Assembly: GCF_009720365.1 (NCBI RefSeq) | Contig: NZ_WBZD01000021.1 | Coordinates: forward strand, 62,001-126,000 | Source of the DNA: Catellatospora paridis | GTDB lineage: Bacteria > Actinomycetota > Actinomycetes > Mycobacteriales > Micromonosporaceae | Direction of reading: 5' to 3' | Length of the DNA stretch: 64,000 bases | Part shown: one piece after another, positions 1 to 8,876 of the stretch | Layout: every line of letters begins with the position of its first letter | How positions within the stretch are numbered: the stretch's first letter is position 1 | Notes under the pieces: model-generated | What the model saw: only the letters and a program-made list of their open reading frames with translations | What the model was told of the DNA's origin: nothing | Database searches by the model: none | Position numbers and translations under genes: made by a program

Positions 1-354
1 GGACAGCAGGGTGGCCCGACTGGGACCGCAGCTCGGGGTGGCGGCCACGGCGTTCGGGTAGGCGGTGCCGTCGCCGAGCCACGCCATGGTCTGCGGCAGC
101 GCGGCCATGGTCTCGGGCCGGGCGTCGTCGAGGACCACCATCAGCACGTTCGGTCGCGTCTGGCGCCGCGTCGAGCCGTGCGCCGTCCCGCGGCCCGCCC
201 CATCGGCCGGGTCCGCGGCGTTCGCCTCCGGGCCGGCCGGGCGGTCCCGACCGCCGTGGGCGGGGACCGGGTCGGCGACCGGCAACACGGCCGCGGCGAG
301 GGCCGTCGCCAGGACCGCGGCCAGCCGCCGAGCACGGCGCATCAGATATCGCAT
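1..354 (-). CDS. Secreted type I sulfatase, N-terminal part (cut by window edge)
   Basis: Only the first 118 codons are present; the frame stays open to the left edge with no stop. The start ATG is at 354-352. An Arg-rich N-terminus and a hydrophobic run at about residues 11-25 look like a Sec signal peptide. After a low-complexity spacer comes NVLMVVLDD, the first strand of alkaline-phosphatase-superfamily sulfatases, with metal ligands Asp76-Asp77. Cys109-Gly-Pro-Ser-Arg113 is the C-x-P-S-R motif whose Cys is converted to formylglycine in type I sulfatases. The enzyme should hydrolyse a sulfate ester outside the cell; the substrate cannot be told from this part. A CAGGTT hexamer ends six bases before the ATG, so the mRNA may be leaderless. 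Confidence 0.85.
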   Translation of the reverse strand, partial: MRYLMRRARRLAAVLATALAAAVLPVADPVPAHGGRDRPAGPEANAADPADGAGRGTAHGSTRRQTRPNVLMVVLDDARPETMAALPQTMAWLGDGTAYPNAVAATPSCGPSRATLLS

Positions 355-471
355 CGGGACAACCTGTCACCAAGGTCATCCGATGGTCGGCTGAAACGCC
401 CGTTCACAAGATGATCAGTTTGTTAACGGCTTCGGCTCGGACCGCCGGGCGGCGGGACTAACCTTCCACAC

Positions 472-1392
472 GTGACCGTGTTGCTGACCCGATCCGATGT
501 CGACCGCGCGGTCGACGTGGACGAGGTGCTGGAGCTGCTCGGCGAGGGCTTCCGTGCGCCTGCCCCGGCGCAGCCTGCGCTGCGGGTGCGCACCGAACTG
601 CCCGGCCCGGGGACCGCGACCTGCCTCATGCCGGGGCTGCTGCCGGGCGTGCCCGCGTACACGGTGAAGGTCAACGCGAAGTTCCCGGCCGCCTCGCCCG
701 CGCTGCGTGGCGTGGTCTGCCTGCACGATCTGGACTCGGGCGAGCTGCTGGCGCTGGCCGACTCGTCGAGCGTCACCTCCTGGCGCACCGGGCTGGCCGC
801 GGCGCTGGGCACGCACCTGCTGGCCGACCCGGGCGCCGGCACGCTCGGCTTCGTCGGCGCCGGGGCGCAGGCCCGCGTCGTGGCCGCCGGACTGCGCCGG
901 CTGCGGCCCTGGCGGGAGGTGGTGGCGACCGACCTGGAGCCGGGCCGTGCCGCGGACCTGGCCGCGCTGCCGCTGGAGAGCGCGTCGGCGGTGGCGCGCG
1001 CCGCCGACGTGGTGGTGCTGGCGACCTGGTCGCGCCGCCCGCTGCTGCGCGCCGACGAGGTGCGTCCCCGCCAGCACCTGACCACGCTCGGCGCGGACGA
1101 GCCCGGCAAGGTCGAACTGCCCGCGGATCTGCTGCTGGCGAGCCGGGTGGTGGTCGACGACCGGATGCTGGCCGCGACCGGGGGAGCGCTGGGCAACGTC
1201 GGGCTGGAGGCCGGGGTGGCCGCAGGCACGCTCGGCGACGTGCTGCGCGGGGACCTGCCCGCCCGGGACGGCACCGACCGGCCGACCGTGTACGCCCCCG
1301 TCGGCCTGCCCTGGCAGGACCTGGCCCTGCTGTGGGCGGTCTACGGCAGGGTCTCGCGCGCCGACGCGACGGTCATCGACCTGCTCGGCTGA
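472..1392 (+). CDS. Ornithine cyclodeaminase/mu-crystallin family protein
   Basis: 306 aa, a typical length for this NAD(P)-dependent family, which includes ornithine cyclodeaminase, alanine dehydrogenase and imine reductases. Visible features are a Lys66 in the YTVKVN segment, Arg105 in TSWRTG, and the Rossmann motif Gly129-x-Gly131-x-Gln133-Ala134 in GFVGAGAQA. The substrate is not deducible, because these folds act on several amino or imino acids. The GTG at 472 is chosen because a TAACCT hexamer ends seven bases upstream, the pattern of a leaderless transcript, and there is no Shine-Dalgarno sequence. It converges on the clpX-like gene ten bases downstream of its stop. Confidence 0.88.
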   Translation: MTVLLTRSDVDRAVDVDEVLELLGEGFRAPAPAQPALRVRTELPGPGTATCLMPGLLPGVPAYTVKVNAKFPAASPALRGVVCLHDLDSGELLALADSSSVTSWRTGLAAALGTHLLADPGAGTLGFVGAGAQARVVAAGLRRLRPWREVVATDLEPGRAADLAALPLESASAVARAADVVVLATWSRRPLLRADEVRPRQHLTTLGADEPGKVELPADLLLASRVVVDDRMLAATGGALGNVGLEAGVAAGTLGDVLRGDLPARDGTDRPTVYAPVGLPWQDLALLWAVYGRVSRADATVIDLLG

Positions 1393-1402
1393 GGCGGGAC
1401 GG

Positions 1403-2662
<1,260 letters not shown>

Positions 2663-2766
2663 GGGCGCTCCTCGGGGGTCGGACGACCTTCAGATGATAC
2701 CGGCAGATGATGACAACATCCGAGTGCCGCGTTATCTTGCTTACCGGACGGACACGGGGAGCAGGG

Positions 2767-3882
2767 ATGAGCCGCCTCACCAGGGCCCAGGCCCAGCAGC
2801 GCAACCGCGCCGGCGTGCTGTCGGCGGCCCGCGCCGAGTTCGCCGCGCGCGGCTACCGCGAGGCCACCGTCGACGGCATCGCCGGGCGCGCCGGGCTGAC
2901 CCGCGGCGCGGTCTACTCCAACTTCCCCGGCAAGCGGGCCCTCTACTTCGCGGTGCTGGCCGACGACGCCGAGCGCGCCGAGGGCCCGCCGCCCGCGCCG
3001 GGCCGCACGCAGCGGGAGGCGCTGGGGGCGTACGCCCGGGCGACCCTGGCCCGGCTGCCGGTGACGACCCGCCTGGCCGACGCGGCACCGCCCGCGCTGG
3101 AGCTGGTGCCCGAGGTGCTCGACGACGACCGGGTCCGGCGGCCCTTCGCCCAGCTGCTCAAGCTGCAGGCGATCCTGCTCGGGCTGGCCCTGGAGGGGCT
3201 CCGTCCCGCCGCCGTCCTGCCGAAGCCGGGCGGGCGGCGGGTGCGGGTGGCCGAGGCCGCGCTGACCACGCTGCAGGGCGCGAGCGTGCTCGCGCAGACC
3301 TCGCCCGGCTTCGTCGAGCCGTTCCACATCGTCGCCACCTGTGAGCACCTGGGCGAGCTCGACCTGAGCGACAGCTGGCAGCCGGTGTACGCCGCGCACG
3401 TCCCGCCGCTGCGCCCGGCCGACGAGCCGTGGACGCTGCCCGATTTCGCCGACGAGTCGGGCACCCGCCCCGACGCGGTCCACGGCGAGCCGGTCGACCT
3501 CGCCGCCGACGGCGTGGTGGCCGTGCTCGGCCTGCACCGCCTGGCCGCGGTCGAGGAGGCGGTGCGCGCCGCGCCGCCCGGCGCGCAGGTCACCGCCGTA
3601 CTGGTCAGCGGCACGCCCGGCGAGCTGATGCCGCTGGCGCGGCTGATGCTCGCCGAGTTCCGCCGCTGCCTGACCGCGGCGTTCCCGCGCCCGGCCTGGC
3701 CGCGCCTGCGCATCGTGTACGACGAGAGCGGCGAGCTGGCCGCGGCGGCCGGTGTGGACGCCGTCAGCGACGCCACCGAGGCCGCGGTCCGGGTCGTGTC
3801 CGGACGGATCGTCGCCCGCGCCGAGGGCTACGGCGCCTGCCTTGCCGCCGCCGGCGCGTCCGTCGCCGCGACCCGGCTCTGA
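2767..3882 (+). CDS. TetR-family regulator fused to a thioredoxin-like domain
   Basis: 371 aa, against about 200 for ordinary TetR proteins. Residues 10-60 form a clear TetR DNA-binding domain (helix-turn-helix around 32-56, ending VYSNFPGKRALYF). After a helical ligand-binding part, residues 240-371 look like a peroxiredoxin/thioredoxin-like fold: strand-helix order, a RIVYDESGELAAAAGV segment and a closing VRVVSGRIVARAEGYGA. The only cysteine in the clear core is in GYGACL, with no CxxC pair, so redox chemistry is doubtful. The ATG at 2767 has GGAGCAGGG in front; the frame is open further upstream but without better signals. It diverges from the clpX-like gene across 104 bases, so it may control that promoter. 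Confidence 0.85.
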   Translation: MSRLTRAQAQQRNRAGVLSAARAEFAARGYREATVDGIAGRAGLTRGAVYSNFPGKRALYFAVLADDAERAEGPPPAPGRTQREALGAYARATLARLPVTTRLADAAPPALELVPEVLDDDRVRRPFAQLLKLQAILLGLALEGLRPAAVLPKPGGRRVRVAEAALTTLQGASVLAQTSPGFVEPFHIVATCEHLGELDLSDSWQPVYAAHVPPLRPADEPWTLPDFADESGTRPDAVHGEPVDLAADGVVAVLGLHRLAAVEEAVRAAPPGAQVTAVLVSGTPGELMPLARLMLAEFRRCLTAAFPRPAWPRLRIVYDESGELAAAAGVDAVSDATEAAVRVVSGRIVARAEGYGACLAAAGASVAATRL

Positions 3883-3995
3883 AGCGACCGACGGGTGCCG
3901 AGGCCGTCGGCGGACACGGATCATGGCAGAGACCGCGACCGGTCGTCCGATGATCGTGTTTCGGCACCCGGACGCCGAGGCGCATAGTTTCCGCC

Positions 3996-4019
3996 ATGCT
4001 GGATATGTGGTGGCCATGA
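3996..4019 (+). CDS. Possible 7-codon leader peptide (MLDMWWP)
   Basis: A seven-codon frame starts at an ATG seven bases after a CATAGT hexamer. Its TGA stop overlaps the ATG of the GTPase downstream (sequence CCATGA), which would couple their translation. It carries two adjacent Trp codons. No attenuator stem-loops are visible and the downstream genes are not for tryptophan synthesis, so a coupling role is more likely than amino-acid sensing. It could also simply be chance. Confidence 0.3.
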   Translation: MLDMWWP

Positions 4020-5740
4020 CGGACGCGGGGCTGGGCGGGGCACTGGCACGGCTGCGCGACGCACTCACCGCGGTGCGCTACCCGCTGACCCTGCCGGGCG
4101 CGGCCGCCGCCACCAGCCTGGCCAAGGCCACCGCCGGGCAGCTCGACGACTATCTCATCCCGCGGCTGGCGCGGCTGGACGCGCCACTGCTGGCGGTTGC
4201 CGGCGGCTCCACGGGCGCGGGCAAGTCCACACTGGTCAACAGCATCGTGCGCGCGCCGGTCAGCGTCGCGGGCGCGCGCCGGCCCACCACCCGCGCGCCG
4301 GTGCTGGTCTGCCACCCGTCCGACGCCGCCTGGTTCAGCGAGGCCAACCTGCTGCCGCGACTGGGCCGCACCGGCACCGCCGGCGGTGACGGCATCGGCC
4401 TGCTGGTCGTGCCGGTCGCGGTGCTCAGCCCCGGCGTCGCGCTGCTCGACTCGCCCGACATCGACTCCGTCGAGGAGGACAACCGGGCGCTGGCCGAGCA
4501 GCTGCTGGCCGCCGCGGACCTGTGGCTGTTCGTCACCACCGCGGTCCGCTACGCCGATGCCGTGCCGTGGGAGCTGCTGCACGCCGCCCGCGACCGGGGC
4601 ACCGCCGTGTCGATCATCCTGAACCGGGTGCCGCCCGGCGCCGACGCCGAGGTGACCCCGCACCTGACCGAGATGCTGGCCGAGCACGGGCTCGGCGGGG
4701 TGCCCATGTTCGTCATCGACGAGCAGCGCCTCGACCAGCACGGGCTGCTGTCCGAACAGGCCGTCGCGCCGCTGCGCGAGTGGCTGGACGAACTCGCCCG
4801 CTCCGCCGCGGCCCGCGCGGCCGTGGTGCGCCAGACCGTCGACGGGGCGGTCGCCGCGCTGTCGCCCGCCACCGCCCGGCTCGCCGCCGAGGCCGACGCT
4901 CAGACCGAAGCCGCCAAGGCGCTCGGCGCGTCGGTCGACAGCGCCTACCGCGAGGCCGCCAGCGCCGTCGACCAGGGCATCCGCGACGGGACCATGTTCC
5001 GCGGCGAAGTGCTCGCCCGCTGGCAGGAACTGGTCGGCACCGGCGAGTTCATGCGCAGCCTGCAGGCCAAGGTCGGCCGGTGGCGCGATCAGCTCGTCAG
5101 CGCGGTCACCGGCCGCCCCCGCCCCACCGACCAGCTCATCACCGCGATCGAGTCGCAGCTGGTCGTCTTCGTGCACGGCGCGGCCGCCGACGCCGCCGAA
5201 CACGCGGCCGCCGCCTGGCGCGCCCACCCCGCGGGCGGTGCGCTGCTCGCCGCCCATCCGGGCCTGCCCCGGGTCGGCCCCGACATCGACGCCCGCGCCG
5301 ACCGGGTGGTCCGCGACTGGCAGCGCGGCGTGCTCGACCTGGTCCGCGACGAGTCCGGCGGCAAGCTGTTCGCCGCGAAGTTCAGCGCGTACGCCGTCAA
5401 CGCGCTCGGGCTGTGCCTGATGATCCTGGTGTTCGCGGCCACGGCGTTCATCCCGACCGGCGCGGAGATCGCCGTCGGGGCGGGCACCACCGTCGCGGCG
5501 CAGAAGGTGCTCGAAGCCATCTTCGGCGACGACGCCGTACGCCGCCTGGCCGAACGCGCCCGGCAGGACTTCCTGACCAAGGTGGACGGTCTGCTGCTAC
5601 AGGAGGCGGCCCGCTTCCACGCCGTGCTCGAAGGCACCGGCGTGTCCGCCGAGGACGGGCAGCGGCTGCGCGCCGCCGTCGCGGCCGTCGACACGGCCCG
5701 CCGGGCCGACCCGATCTCCCGCGACGGGGCCGCCGGGTGA
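4016..5740 (+). CDS. Dynamin-like membrane GTPase, first of a pair
   Basis: 574 aa. The P-loop GSTGAGKST is at residues 64-72, the G2 threonine in RRPTTRAP, the G3 motif in DSPDID and a degenerate G4 in LNRVP. A long helical region with Ala-rich heptads follows, then a hydrophobic segment (LGLCLMILVFAATAFIP) near residue 470 that could insert in the membrane. This order matches bacterial dynamin-like proteins; paired genes of this kind (DynA/DynB) stabilise sporulation septa in Streptomyces. Whether this pair does the same is inference. The gene overlaps its partner by four bases (GTGA), so the two are co-translated. The start is uncertain by a few codons: GTG at 4007 and 4010 are alternatives. 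Confidence 0.85.
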   Translation: MTDAGLGGALARLRDALTAVRYPLTLPGAAAATSLAKATAGQLDDYLIPRLARLDAPLLAVAGGSTGAGKSTLVNSIVRAPVSVAGARRPTTRAPVLVCHPSDAAWFSEANLLPRLGRTGTAGGDGIGLLVVPVAVLSPGVALLDSPDIDSVEEDNRALAEQLLAAADLWLFVTTAVRYADAVPWELLHAARDRGTAVSIILNRVPPGADAEVTPHLTEMLAEHGLGGVPMFVIDEQRLDQHGLLSEQAVAPLREWLDELARSAAARAAVVRQTVDGAVAALSPATARLAAEADAQTEAAKALGASVDSAYREAASAVDQGIRDGTMFRGEVLARWQELVGTGEFMRSLQAKVGRWRDQLVSAVTGRPRPTDQLITAIESQLVVFVHGAAADAAEHAAAAWRAHPAGGALLAAHPGLPRVGPDIDARADRVVRDWQRGVLDLVRDESGGKLFAAKFSAYAVNALGLCLMILVFAATAFIPTGAEIAVGAGTTVAAQKVLEAIFGDDAVRRLAERARQDFLTKVDGLLLQEAARFHAVLEGTGVSAEDGQRLRAAVAAVDTARRADPISRDGAAG

Positions 5741-7344
5741 GCGCGCCGACGGTGGTCGAGCGGATGGCGGCGCTCGAACGGTTCACCGCTGCCACGGCCG
5801 ACCGGCTGCCCGAACGCGACCTCGCCCCGGCCCAGGCCCTGATCGGGCGGGCCGGGGAGCGGCTGGCCCTGTCGCAGCTGCACACCGTGGTGGCGCTGGC
5901 CGGGGCGACCGGCACGGGCAAGTCCAGCATCTTCAACGCGCTGGCCGGGGTGCCGCTGTCGCAGACCGGCGTACGCCGGCCCACCACCGGCGAGGCGCAC
6001 GCCTGCGTATGGGGCCCCGACAGCGCCGACCCGCTGCTGGACTGGCTCGGCGTGGACCGCCGCTACAGCCGCGACGGCGGGACCGGGCCCGACCTGACCG
6101 GGCTGGTGCTGCTCGACCTGCCCGACTACGACTCGGTGCAGGCGGCCCACCGGGCCGAGGCCGATCGGCTGCTGTCCGTGGTGGACCTCATCGTCTGGGT
6201 GCTGCACCCGCAGAAGTACGCCGACAAGATCGTGCACGCCGGCTACCTGGCCCAGTTCCACCGCCACCGGGACATCACCGTGGTCGCGCTCAACGCCGTC
6301 GACCTGCTGTCCGGTCCCGACCTGGCCGACTGCACCACGGACCTGCGCCGCCTGCTGGCCGCCGACGGCCTCGACGGGCTGCCCGTCCTGACCACCTCCA
6401 CGGTCGGCCCACCCGGGCTGGACCCGCTGGTCGAGGCGATCCGGCAGGCGGTCGTCGCCCGCCAGGCCGCGGTGCGACGGTTGGCCGCCGACCTCGACGG
6501 GGTCACCGCCGAGCTGGCCCCGGCCGTCGCCGCCGAACCGCCGAAGGCCGCCCTGGACAACGAGGCGAGCCGGGCGCTCACGGCGGCACTGTCGCAGGCT
6601 GCCGCGGTGCCGACGGTGGCCGCCGCGGTCGAGGCCGCATACGTGCACCGGGCCCGCAAGATGACCGGCTGGCCGCTGCTGCGCTGGATCCGCCGCACCC
6701 GTCCCGACCCCCTCGAACGGCTGCACCTCGGCGACCACCGGGCCGCCGTCCCCGCCGCCACGTCACTGGCCCCGGCGTCGCCCGCCGCGACGGCCGCCGT
6801 CACCAAGGCGCTGCGCGAGGCCGCCGACCGGGCGAGCGCGCCGCTGCCCGCGCCCTGGCAGGACGCCATGCTCGCGGCGGTGCGCGCGCACCGCGACGAG
6901 CTGCCCGACGCGCTCGACCGCGCCGTCGCGCAGACGGATCTCGGGGTCGCCCGTAAACGCTGGTGGTGGCGGGCGGTGGGGCTGCTGCAGTGGCTGGTGA
7001 CCGCGGTGGCCCTGGTCGGCCTGCTGTGGCTGGGCGTGCGGCTGGGCATGCAGGCGCTGGCGCTGCCGCCGCTGCGTACGCCCCTGGTGGACGGCTGGCT
7101 GCCGATGCCGACGGCGTTGCTGGCGGGCGGCCTGCTGGCCGGTTTCCTCATCGCGGTGCTGGTGCGCCCGGTGGTCCGGCTGGCCGCCCGCGCCCGCCGC
7201 CGCCGCGCCGAAAGACGGCTGCGCACCTCGGTGCAGGGCGTGGTCAAGCAGCTCGTCGAGGCCCCGGCGACCGCGGTCCTCACCGACTACACGACCGCCC
7301 GCGCCGCCCTGCGTGAGGCCGCGGGCGGCACGGCTCGCCGATGA
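5737..7344 (+). CDS. Dynamin-like membrane GTPase, second of a pair
   Basis: 535 aa. The P-loop GATGTGKSS is at residues 56-64, with RRPTTGE as switch I, DLPDYDS as G3 and NAVD as G4. Two hydrophobic segments lie at about residues 410-435 and 455-480, followed by a basic stretch of Arg residues, so the C-terminal part is anchored in the membrane with the GTPase in the cytoplasm. The GTG start overlaps the stop of the preceding GTPase (GTGA), and the protein is a diverged sister of that one. They probably form a hetero-oligomer that remodels membrane, by analogy with DynA/DynB. No septation genes adjoin to support a cell-division role. Confidence 0.85.
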   Translation: MSAPTVVERMAALERFTAATADRLPERDLAPAQALIGRAGERLALSQLHTVVALAGATGTGKSSIFNALAGVPLSQTGVRRPTTGEAHACVWGPDSADPLLDWLGVDRRYSRDGGTGPDLTGLVLLDLPDYDSVQAAHRAEADRLLSVVDLIVWVLHPQKYADKIVHAGYLAQFHRHRDITVVALNAVDLLSGPDLADCTTDLRRLLAADGLDGLPVLTTSTVGPPGLDPLVEAIRQAVVARQAAVRRLAADLDGVTAELAPAVAAEPPKAALDNEASRALTAALSQAAAVPTVAAAVEAAYVHRARKMTGWPLLRWIRRTRPDPLERLHLGDHRAAVPAATSLAPASPAATAAVTKALREAADRASAPLPAPWQDAMLAAVRAHRDELPDALDRAVAQTDLGVARKRWWWRAVGLLQWLVTAVALVGLLWLGVRLGMQALALPPLRTPLVDGWLPMPTALLAGGLLAGFLIAVLVRPVVRLAARARRRRAERRLRTSVQGVVKQLVEAPATAVLTDYTTARAALREAAGGTARR

Positions 7345-7481
7345 CCGCTGCCGGTGAGGGCTCGGGTCACCGCCGAAATCAGCACTTCCGGATCGACGCA
7401 GCGCCCTGATCAGGGAATATGCTTCCTAGAAGGCTCCGTCAAGGCTTCTGGATCTGCCCTCCGACCGGAAGGCTGTGAAGT

Positions 7482-8837
7482 ATGGCCGGTGGTGAGCCGT
7501 TTGCGGCGAAGTTGACGGGATGCAGAGAGTTGGACGCGGGCAGTCTCGGCTCCGCGGTGCGCTACACCCATGCCGGCAGGCTGGAGCTGGATCTGGCTCT
7601 GCAGCGACTGATCGAGCGCGCCCGCGCCCTCGGTGCTGGTGACGAGCGCATCCGCGCGCTGCTGCGGGCGAATCTTGAGGTGGCCCGCGGGGTGGATCTG
7701 ATCCAGGTGCTGCAGCGGCTCGTGGTCACCGCACGGCACCTCGTGCGGGCCCGATACGCCGCGCTGGGCGTGGTCGAGGACGGTCACATCACCGAGTTCG
7801 TGTTCGACGGCATGGACGCCGCGACCGCCGACCGCATGGCACACCTGCCCGAGGGGCACGGACTGCTCGGGCTGCTGCTGGACGAGCCGCACCCGGTCCG
7901 GGTCGCCGACATCTCCCGGCACTCGTCCTCGGTGGGCTTTCCGGAGCACCATCCCCCGATGACGTCGTTCCTCGGGGTGCCGATCCTGTCCGGCGGCCGG
8001 TTGCTGGGCAACTTCTACCTGACGGAGAAGCAGGGGGCAGCGGAGTTCAGCGCCGTCGACGAGGAGCTGATCATCGACTTCGCCCGGGTCGCCGCGGCCG
8101 CCATCGGCAACGCGAGCATCTTCACCGAGGCCTGCCGCCGCCACGCCTGGCAGGAGGCCATGGTCATGATCACCGAGCGGGTGCTCGGCGGCGTGGGGCC
8201 CGAAGCGCTGATGGCCGAGCTCATCAGCCAGGCGGAGCGGGCCGACCGGGCGGACGGAGCCTGCGTCGTGCTGCTCTCGCCCGACGGACTCACCGTCACG
8301 TCGGTCCAGGCCATGGGCACGCTGAAGCTGCTCGTCGACGCCCCGGACGCGCTGCTGTCCGTGTGCGCCCTGGTGATGGCCGAGCGCCGGGTGCTGGTCG
8401 TCGAACCGGGCGCCGATCCGCGGCTGCGGGACATCCTTGGTGCGGCTCACCCCTGGCAGATCCTGATCACGCCGTTGACCGGGCAGGAGACCATGCTCGG
8501 CGCGATACTGCTGGCGAAGAAGCCCGCCGAGGGGCCTTTCGACGCGGTCGACGTCGAGATGGCCTCGGTCTTCGCGGGCCAGGCGAGCCTGGCGCTCGAA
8601 CTCGCCGGCGCGGCTGACCTCGACGACGGCGGGCTCACCGACCAGCACCTGGCCTTCGCCGAGGACCTGCGGGAGCGGTTCCTCAACCGGATGACCAGGA
8701 TCAGCTTCTCGCTGCGCGCTCTGGTCGACCACAGCATGGACATCGAGCTGCGCGAGCAGGCCGGATACAAGCTCGCGGAGATGGATGCCCTGATCGACCA
8801 CCTGAAGTCGCTGACGTTCCTGCGCACCGACCGCTGA
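7482..8837 (+). CDS. DosS-like protein with two GAF domains and a degenerate, truncated kinase end
   Basis: 451 aa. GAF domain 1 covers about residues 60-205 and GAF domain 2 about 225-375, laid out as in the DevS/DosS redox- and oxygen-sensing histidine kinases. Residues 390-451 match the start of their HisKA_3 dimerisation helix (LAFAEDLRERF...), but the phospho-accepting His of the DLHD motif is Arg397, and the protein ends before any ATP-binding domain. It cannot be an active kinase. It may sense a ligand and modulate a complete DosS elsewhere through the dimer helix; that is inference. No response regulator adjoins. A strong hairpin follows its stop. Confidence 0.85.
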   Translation: MAGGEPFAAKLTGCRELDAGSLGSAVRYTHAGRLELDLALQRLIERARALGAGDERIRALLRANLEVARGVDLIQVLQRLVVTARHLVRARYAALGVVEDGHITEFVFDGMDAATADRMAHLPEGHGLLGLLLDEPHPVRVADISRHSSSVGFPEHHPPMTSFLGVPILSGGRLLGNFYLTEKQGAAEFSAVDEELIIDFARVAAAAIGNASIFTEACRRHAWQEAMVMITERVLGGVGPEALMAELISQAERADRADGACVVLLSPDGLTVTSVQAMGTLKLLVDAPDALLSVCALVMAERRVLVVEPGADPRLRDILGAAHPWQILITPLTGQETMLGAILLAKKPAEGPFDAVDVEMASVFAGQASLALELAGAADLDDGGLTDQHLAFAEDLRERFLNRMTRISFSLRALVDHSMDIELREQAGYKLAEMDALIDHLKSLTFLRTDR

Positions 8838-8872
8838 ACGGGGGTTCCCTCCGGGTTGGCGGGAACCCCCGT
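8838..8872. terminator. Bidirectional hairpin terminator
   Basis: Perfect 12-bp inverted repeat (ACGGGGGTTCCC and its complement) with an 11-base loop, lying exactly between two convergent genes. There is no long U tract, as is usual in high-GC actinomycetes. Confidence 0.8.
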
Positions 8873-8876
8873 CACC

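Noticed and set aside
2691-2711. Direct repeat CAGATGAT in the clpX/TetR promoter region
   Set aside because: Two 8-base copies 13 bases apart are suggestive of an operator but not palindromic enough to call.
2707-2766. Upstream start for the TetR fusion
   Set aside because: Twenty extra codons would cover the divergent promoter region; the ATG at 2767 has the ribosome-binding site and begins the TetR domain normally.
3996-4019. Trp attenuator reading of the MLDMWWP frame
   Set aside because: No alternative stem-loops follow and the downstream genes are GTPases, not tryptophan genes. It is kept only as a possible coupling leader.
4522-5736. Upstream extension of the second GTPase by 405 codons
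   Set aside because: The extension is out of frame with the first GTPase and Arg-rich; the GTG at 5737 with GTGA overlap is the real start.
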